From contig VXAZ01001670.1 of the NCBI GenBank assembly GCA_013399875.1, positions 3,140,108 to 3,204,107 on the forward strand: a DNA stretch of 64,000 bases, in the 5' to 3' direction. Made by a program: the position numbers and the translations under genes. The notes below the pieces were generated by a model. That model did no database searches and was not told the DNA's origin. It saw nothing but the letters and a program-made list of their open reading frames with translations. Positions 57,831 to 64,000 of the stretch are shown piece after piece; the first letter of the stretch is position 1; every line of letters begins with the position of its first letter. Source of the DNA: Gymnorhina tibicen (Eukaryota > Chordata > Aves > Passeriformes > Artamidae).

Positions 57831-60800
57831 CTGAAATCACAAGGGAGGAAAAAGAAATCAATATTTTTTTAAAAGCCAAAAAACTCAAACAGTTTTATAA
57901 TTTGTATAATTGTATAACATAATCTAACCATAGGGTAAGAAATTCATTTAGATTTGTGCTTGTACCAAAACTAAGAATTATTTTATTTATCTAATGAAGT
58001 GGAAAAGAAATAAAACTGCATTTCAGCTTGAATTCCTGACATCCTACAAATGCGGGCAGGGTCCGGAATCTTCTAAACTCAGCAATAATTCCCACAGGCT
58101 GTCTCATTACATACAATCTATGCTTTCTATTCCTACTGCATTATGCTCTTGCAGCACCTCCTTTTCTCTGTACTATCCATCTTTGAATGGTGAAATCCAA
58201 ATCTCCATCACTCTATCTCAGCACAATTGTTCCTGTATATTGTAATCTGTCAGAGATTATGGAACTCTCTCTCCATTTCAGGATTATTGCTCCCTGGATG
58301 ATGTGGTCTTCATTAGAAATTAGACAGCATTTTCTCTCTCTCAGCAGTGTCAGTCCCTGGATGCTGTAATATAATGGGGTTTATATTCCTTCAATGCAGT
58401 TCATCTATGGATAGGGTAATAAAGTAAAGTTTATAGAGCTTTGGTCTTCTCTTTCTCTCTGCATTGTCAGTCCTTCGATGGTTAATACAGCAAGGCAAGG
58501 CTTATATGTCTCTCTCTCACTCTTGGTACCATCAATCTCTGGTAGCTGTACTATAGCAGGGTTTACACAGCCACTTTTCTGCATGAGACATTTCTGACTT
58601 GAGAATCCATAAGCTCACAAGCCGTCAGAGCAGCCTTAATACTATTCTTGCCTTGCAATAACAATACAATGCATCAAAGACAACACCATTAGCAACTGAG
58701 GCCTGGAGAAAGACAATCTTCCCACTGGTGCCTCTCCATTTCTTTTCAATAAAGGTGTAAGCTTTGTGCTGGACTGGCAGGCATCAAAACATGGGGGTTT
58801 TTTTTCCACAGGAATGCTGAAAGCATGCATGTTTCCCACACCTAGCCTCAAAGACAGTCTAGGAATTAGTTTTCTATTTTATCCATTCAATTCCTGACTT
58901 CTCTACTGAGACAAACATCAGAAATTTAAATTAGCATAAAAACTGGAGGTGGGTTTGTTGTTGATGTTGGGTTTCCTTTTGACATTATTGATTATCTGTC
59001 AGAACAGAACTAAAATATAATAAAAATGTTCATCTCACAATACTCAGTGTGCACTCAGATAAAGACATTTTGCTATTGTTTACATAAAAGTTAGAATTCG
59101 TGTCTTAAAACCTCTTCTTTAAATTATTACATTCTAATGTGTTTACACAAAATTTTATCATGAGGCATAAAATTGTAAAACAATTAATTGTATGTAGAAG
59201 TATGTAACCTGTCTGTTACTGACACTTGTAGGCTGCAAAGTCCATTGTCCTGAGTGGAACATGCTTCAGACTGGCTGCAGGTTCAAGCAGATCACTGCAC
59301 TATCTATTTGCCTCATGCTTCCAGTTGTGAGTTATATCACCTGGGATCCTGCTTCTGATTCACAGCATGAACTACCACATTTGTACCTCTACCTCTCCAA
59401 CCCCAAGATAACTTTTATGTTTTAAGTGCTGCTGAAGTGACACAGGGATAGAAGGTGCTGCAGAAGAACAGAGTGGATTGGTATTTTGTCAGGAACTAAG
59501 TTGTTACGCACAAAGAACATGACTAAATAAAACTGAAAGATTTTTAAAATTTCAGCTTGGAATAGATTCTTAGCACTTAGTTCTTTGACACCTCCCTGCC
59601 TTGCTCCAACAATAGTGCATGGTTTTAAAACACTCTTAACAGATAAAAGCACAAAGTCAAACTGTAGTTGATAAAGTGGAAAGTTTTCCAGAGTGCAAGT
59701 CCCATACAGGAGATATACGAATGCATGACAATTCTGTTCCCCCAAAGAGGGCTGCACCCTATAAATCAGGCAGAGAGCATAGACTCCTTCTGTGCACTGA
59801 GTGAAATTACTGTGGGTTGGAGGTTGCTCCAGAGCACGTGCCTGCCTGTTCACTTGTCATCGGAGATGTTAACATTTCTGATTAATTCACAGACCTCTCA
59901 TTTTATTCTTCATTCCTTTATCCTTGCTATCCTGTTCTGCTGCAGCTTAAAGATTCTTACCGACCTGCTACAATAATCACCACCCGCTTCCCCCCCCAAC
60001 CTGGTGAAATTGTTTAGTGATGCCAACCGCGCTTTTAATTTGCAAGACATCAGACACAGAGGTAATTTATACCAACATCTGTTCATTTCTGACTTCTGAA
60101 ACAAACTCGCACATGCTGCTACAAAATCCCATTAGGAGCAGGAGACAGCCTTCTGCTATTCTGTATTCCTCGTCTCCTCACAGACTCAGGCTTGCACCAG
60201 GGCTTTATTTTTAAAGATATGATGCCAAACTGAGAAAGAAAAAAGGACCTTATATCTTTGTATATGTATGAAAATGGCCAGGAAGAAACATCCTCATTTG
60301 ACAGAAAAATCACAGCCAAACTAAGGGCAAGTTTCCACAACCATTAAAAATCTTGTCTTCCCTGCTTCAGCTGCTTCCCTTATCTGCCCAAGAACCACAG
60401 TTCAATGTGTTCCTAGTAAACATAGGCCAAATTTTTATTACATGGTACTGTGTTCAAACATCTTGGCTATTCCTTCACGTTTGTTTCTCTTTAATCTGCA
60501 CTGGAGTATGATTTGATGGATTTTGCACAGTAAAAGGCTCTAATATTAAACTGACTTCTCTGCTCAGTATTGCTTCTGAGAAATGAATTCTTAATAATAG
60601 GAATATCATTTCCATTGGGGTCTTATGGAGCTTGCTGGAGCAAGGGAAGAGCTTGTGAATGAAGAAACCATCACCCACATTCCAAATACGATTGAAGGCT
60701 AAGAGAGATGGTAAAACCAGCTTTAAGCAACTACCCAAGGGACCAGCAGAAGCCATTTGAATAGTAGATAGAGGTAGATCTTTTAATTAAAAGGTTGGAC

Positions 60801-63591
60801 AAACTATAGTGAAAACCTCAGGGATTTTTTCTTTACAATGGTTGTTTAAACCATGGACTTCAAGGGAAGAGAGTGTTTGAGCACAGCTTTCATTGTACCA
60901 GCAAAAACACACTACAGAGGCTGCGCAGCACAAGACAGAAACATGAATCTGCATGACAAGTCACGATTTACAACCTGGCCTACGCTGTGCATCTACTACA
61001 ATAGAAAAATCAACAATGGATACCATTACAATAGCTTGGGTACAAATTAACCTCACCTACTAGGGAGGAGGAAGACACTGAACTCTACAGAAAAAAACCA
61101 CTTTAAGATGATATCAGCACTGGTTGCACTGGAAGTAGTGCTTGAATAAACTCTTTTCAGATGAATGTATTGAAAAATGGTATCAGGCTATCATAATTAA
61201 CAGAGAATGCCATACTGTAGGAATTAAGTTTGCTGCCTGGCAAGATCTACCAAGCAGATCTCAAGAACAGGTACTGGGTAGAAAAGGCTGGGGCTGAAAG
61301 GAGGAGGAGACATTTCTACTTGATAGGGGAGCAGAATAAGGTTTAATATAATCTCCTCTTTAGAACTTCAATCCCTCAATCCCACATTTAGCCTTGTTGC
61401 CTCAGGCTCCATTTTTACTACAATTGTCCCCAAGCTGCCTCTCTGCAGTAAATTTTTTTAGTTGCTGGTTGAAAAGATTCAGTAGTACAGATTGATTTCC
61501 TACAAGTGAGGAGATGAGGGATTACCAAAAGCAGTTCTGGTTAACAAGATTGGGTGCAGAATCTCCTGCTAGAGCAGCCCACTCTGCCAGTGCTTTGCAT
61601 CCTTTCACTATGACATATGGGTTTCATTACACAAAGATTTTCCTGATTTTAACTTGGAGGCGATTACATTGGAAACTCAGAGCTATCTTTACATCTGTAG
61701 CAATTTAAAGGTTAAGTAACTTTTAATCAAATGACAAAGACTCATAATGTTTTTTCCTCGATTGAAAATGAAAACTGCTGTTCCGGATATTCCTTCCAGT
61801 GACAATTTAATTAGAAAAAACCACTGCACTGGAGATTGGGGTCCAGCCTGATTGCTCCCCATAAAAAGCCTTCTCACACATACGACAGCACAGGACACAC
61901 AGTGTCATAAGGTCTGGATAGCCAGGAAATAATGGAAGGATTTACTGCTTTAAAATCAGCAAGGAAAACAGTGATTTATACTTACATAAGCAACTTTCAT
62001 CCAGGAGAATCCCTAAGCAACACACATACGTGCACACTTTTAAAACATAATATACACTTAAAGATATCCACAACACACTTGGGGATAAAGTCTATGGAAA
62101 AGATATATGTGACAAATGTATTTATCACACATTCATCATTATCATTATACCTTCACTGCTTACTACTTCTGGGCTTATCTAAAAATCTCAAAACAAAGCT
62201 TGCGAGTATCTTCAAATTATAGATACTTTAATATGAAGTCACTTGCTAAAGAAGCACTTCTTAGCTTCTCTCCCAGATGTACAACTTACGGGACAAATTT
62301 GACTGTGATCCTTCTCTGACCCAAAAATATAGCTTTGCTGAAATCTAAAGGTCTTGCTACTAATAAAACCCAGAAATACAATTAATGTTTTTAGCTCTGA
62401 AATGTCTTGCTGTGCCACATTTTGAATGCTACATTCTTGCCTACAAAAAGGTTATCTTAGGCACTGTTATACTTTGTTAGTTTATCAGTTATTCCTTCCA
62501 TTCTGTTGTATTTATGGTAACTAAAAAACTTGTTTTTCAGCATGGAAGGATTCCTTTAAAGTACTAATCATGCATTCTCAAACTACTGCTGTGTCCTTGG
62601 ACTACATAGAAAACAAAACTAGAAAGGTTTATTTCTGAAGCACTGTCAATGGAAATTACCATTTTAGGGCAAAGAACATGAATTGCAGAAAGACAGCAGA
62701 ACACTTCTTTGATTTTTAACCTTCTATCACAAGAGTTTGTTGCATCAGAAATGATTTCTTATATGCTGAGATACAATGTTAGATAAGAAGACACAATGAT
62801 TCTTTTTCTTAGTTGCAAGGGAATAAAAAAAGGCCTAGAGGAATTTGCCTGTGAGTGACTGTGGGAGTTTTGCTTGACTGAACTTATGGAAGCCAATGGC
62901 AAAGTCACATCTTTTAGTTGGGCTCCACTAATATTGCATGTGGAAGAAAAATAAAAAAATAAGTCAGGGGATGAGGGTTGAAGGCAAAAAGGTAATTTAA
63001 AATCAGCAAAAATATTTAAGATTGACATTATTACTGAACAGCCCTCAAAGAAAAAAGAGGCATATGACGGACAAGACCAAGAGAATAGTATTACCCAGAC
63101 AACATAATCTGAACTTCTGTCAGAGAGATAGAAACTGGGCCATGCAGATATATCTCAAACAAGACCCCCAAAATCCTATCACCACCTGGCACCAGCTCAC
63201 TCCTCTTTCTTCACAGAAAGAGCTCCAATTACTCTGCTATCTGCTGTGTACTTCCTAATATAAGTGTCAAATGAGCTGCTACTTGACGACTGCTGGCCTT
63301 TGACAAATACTTACCAGTGAATGCTACCCCAAGCTCAATTTCAGCAAGAGCTGAACAGCCATCTCAGGAGAGCAGTGGCTAGTGAAAACAAGGTCAGTCA
63401 CTTTCACTGGAGGCACAACTGGCACATGCAGACACTCTAAGCTGTGCTTCAGGAACTGTTACACTGACACTGAAGACCACTGCAATCACCTAACACTCCT
63501 GAAACACATTCCTCAGGTAAGATGACAGAATCAGCATAAACCTCCAGGTGAATTAAGCTTGCATTACCACAGCATCTCTCAGTAACCAATA
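57831..63591 (-). other. LIN52: LIN52 last intron (partial)
   Basis: Minus-strand sequence upstream of the terminal exon. I looked for the preceding exon, expected to encode a stretch ending NLAYQLGLDE, and did not find it, so the intron probably extends past 64,000. It holds a degenerate tandem repeat of about 60 bp at 58,150-58,590. Otherwise it is AT-rich sequence with short meaningless open frames. Confidence 0.8.
58150..58590. repeat. Degenerate tandem repeat, about 60-bp unit, about 7 copies
   Basis: Successive units share the pattern CTCTCTCTC...GCA..GTCAGTCCCTGGATG, then a GTAATA-type AT-rich stretch, then GGGGTTTATA or a variant. The cores CTATCCATCTTTGAATGG, TTGCTCCCTGGATG, CAGTCCCTGGATG, CAGTTCATCTATGGAT, CAGTCCTTCGATGG and CCATCAATCTCTGGTAG fall near 58,173, 58,287, 58,350, 58,397, 58,468 and 58,529, with another near 58,228. 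Spacing is 52-66 bp. It is an old minisatellite in a LIN52 intron. Confidence 0.7.
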
Positions 63592-63690
63592 TCAAAGCAC
63601 TTGCAAACTTTATCAAGCCTTACAATATTCTTGAAACATACAGTAGTTTAATTCCCACCTTACAGATGGGGTCACAGCCTCAGTACAAAC
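63592..63690 (-). mobile_element. MIR-like SINE fragment (antisense)
   Basis: AAAGCACTTGCAAACTTTATC, shown here by its first bases AAAGCACTTGCAAAC, then TAATTCCCACCTTACAGATG and GGGTCACAGCCTCAGT follow the order of an antisense MIR element (AAAGCACTTTACAAAC, then ATCCCCATTTTACAGATG, then GGGGAAACTGAGGC). It ends exactly where the LTR begins, suggesting the LTR inserted into or beside it. Confidence 0.55.
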
Positions 63691-64000
63691 TGTTGTGCTT
63701 TCACCCCAGCCAGCAACCAAGCCCCACGCAGCCATTCACTAACTCCCTCACCAGCAGAACTGGGGTGAGAGTCAGAACGGTAAAAGCTGGGAAAATTGTG
63801 GGTTGACATAAAGACAGTTTAACAGAGAAAGTAAAGCAAAACAAGGAATTGATTCACTGCTTCCCATGGGCAGGCAGGTGTTCAGCCACCTCCAGAAGAG
63901 CAGGGCTCCATCACACCTAATGGTGACTTGGGAAGACAAACACCATCACTCTGAATATCCCTCCCCTCCTCCTTTTTCCCCCCACTTTATATACTGAGCA
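63691..64000 (-). mobile_element. Avian endogenous retrovirus LTR, antisense, cut by window edge
   Basis: The element starts with TGTTGTGCTTTCACCCCAGC at 63,691, the inverted end (TG...) of an abundant avian LTR family. It continues with CAGCAACCAAGCCCCACGCA, GGTTGACATAAAGACAGTTT, TCCCATGGGCAGGCAGGTGT and TTATATACTGAGCA. Read on the minus strand the last becomes TGCTCAGTATATAA, a TATA box, so the LTR is transcribed leftward and the visible part is its R-U5 side and the proximal promoter. It carries no coding sequence. Whether it is a solo LTR or belongs to a fuller provirus cannot be seen. It looks relatively young, since long stretches fit the family pattern I remember. Confidence 0.8.

Noticed and set aside
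57831..63690. Search for the penultimate LIN52 exon (ending NLAYQLGLDE).
   Set aside because: Candidate ATTCAT strings on the plus strand (for example near 62,131) do not translate to LIN52.

Overview
The window looks like bird nuclear DNA. It is gene-poor and intron-rich, carries several CR1 LINE 3-prime ends with the typical ending TTCTATGATTCT, and ends inside an avian-type endogenous retrovirus LTR. Two vertebrate developmental and cell-cycle genes can be recognised by translated exon sequence. The first three coding exons of VSX2 (CHX10), a paired-like homeobox gene of the retina, lie on the minus strand at 7,644-12,196. The terminal coding exon of LIN52, a MuvB/DREAM complex subunit, also lies on the minus strand, at 57,775-57,830. 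LIN52 sits upstream of VSX2 in the same orientation, the order known from mammals, so this is a conserved amniote synteny block.

Layout from left to right. 1-7,643 is the 5-prime part of VSX2 intron 3; exons 4 and 5 are beyond the left edge. 7,644-12,196 holds VSX2 exons 3, 2 and 1. 10,400-12,520 is the VSX2 CpG island, with a probable core promoter just to the right of exon 1. 12,197-57,774 is about 45.6 kb separating the VSX2 start codon from the LIN52 stop codon, with no recognisable coding gene. It holds scattered CR1 copies, one long antisense CR1-like LINE (31.4-33.0 kb), two more GC-rich islands (about 19.6-20.1 kb and 38.6-38.9 kb), and several blocks dense in homeodomain (TAAT-core) and OTX-type (GGATTA) sites that read like distal enhancers. 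57,831-63,591 is intronic LIN52 sequence with a degenerate tandem repeat of about 60 bp. 63,592-64,000 is a MIR-like SINE abutted by a minus-strand LTR cut by the window edge.

How it works together: VSX2 is a transcription factor of retinal progenitors and bipolar cells, and in mouse its expression depends on distal upstream enhancers between Lin52 and Vsx2. The window appears to contain the whole bird equivalent of that interval. The best candidates for the unexplained system are homeodomain-site clusters at 38.93-39.08 kb and 50.34-50.79 kb. They contain the VSX-type octamer TAATTAGC, so they could mediate autoregulation. These are inferences from motif reading; conservation was not computed.

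Assembly note: three single N positions (12,121, 19,965 and 38,919) all lie in very GC-rich sequence and seem to be gap placeholders. The one at 12,121 removes part of VSX2 exon 1 and breaks its apparent reading frame. Most long open frames at 10.4-12.6 kb are GC-rich shadows, not genes.
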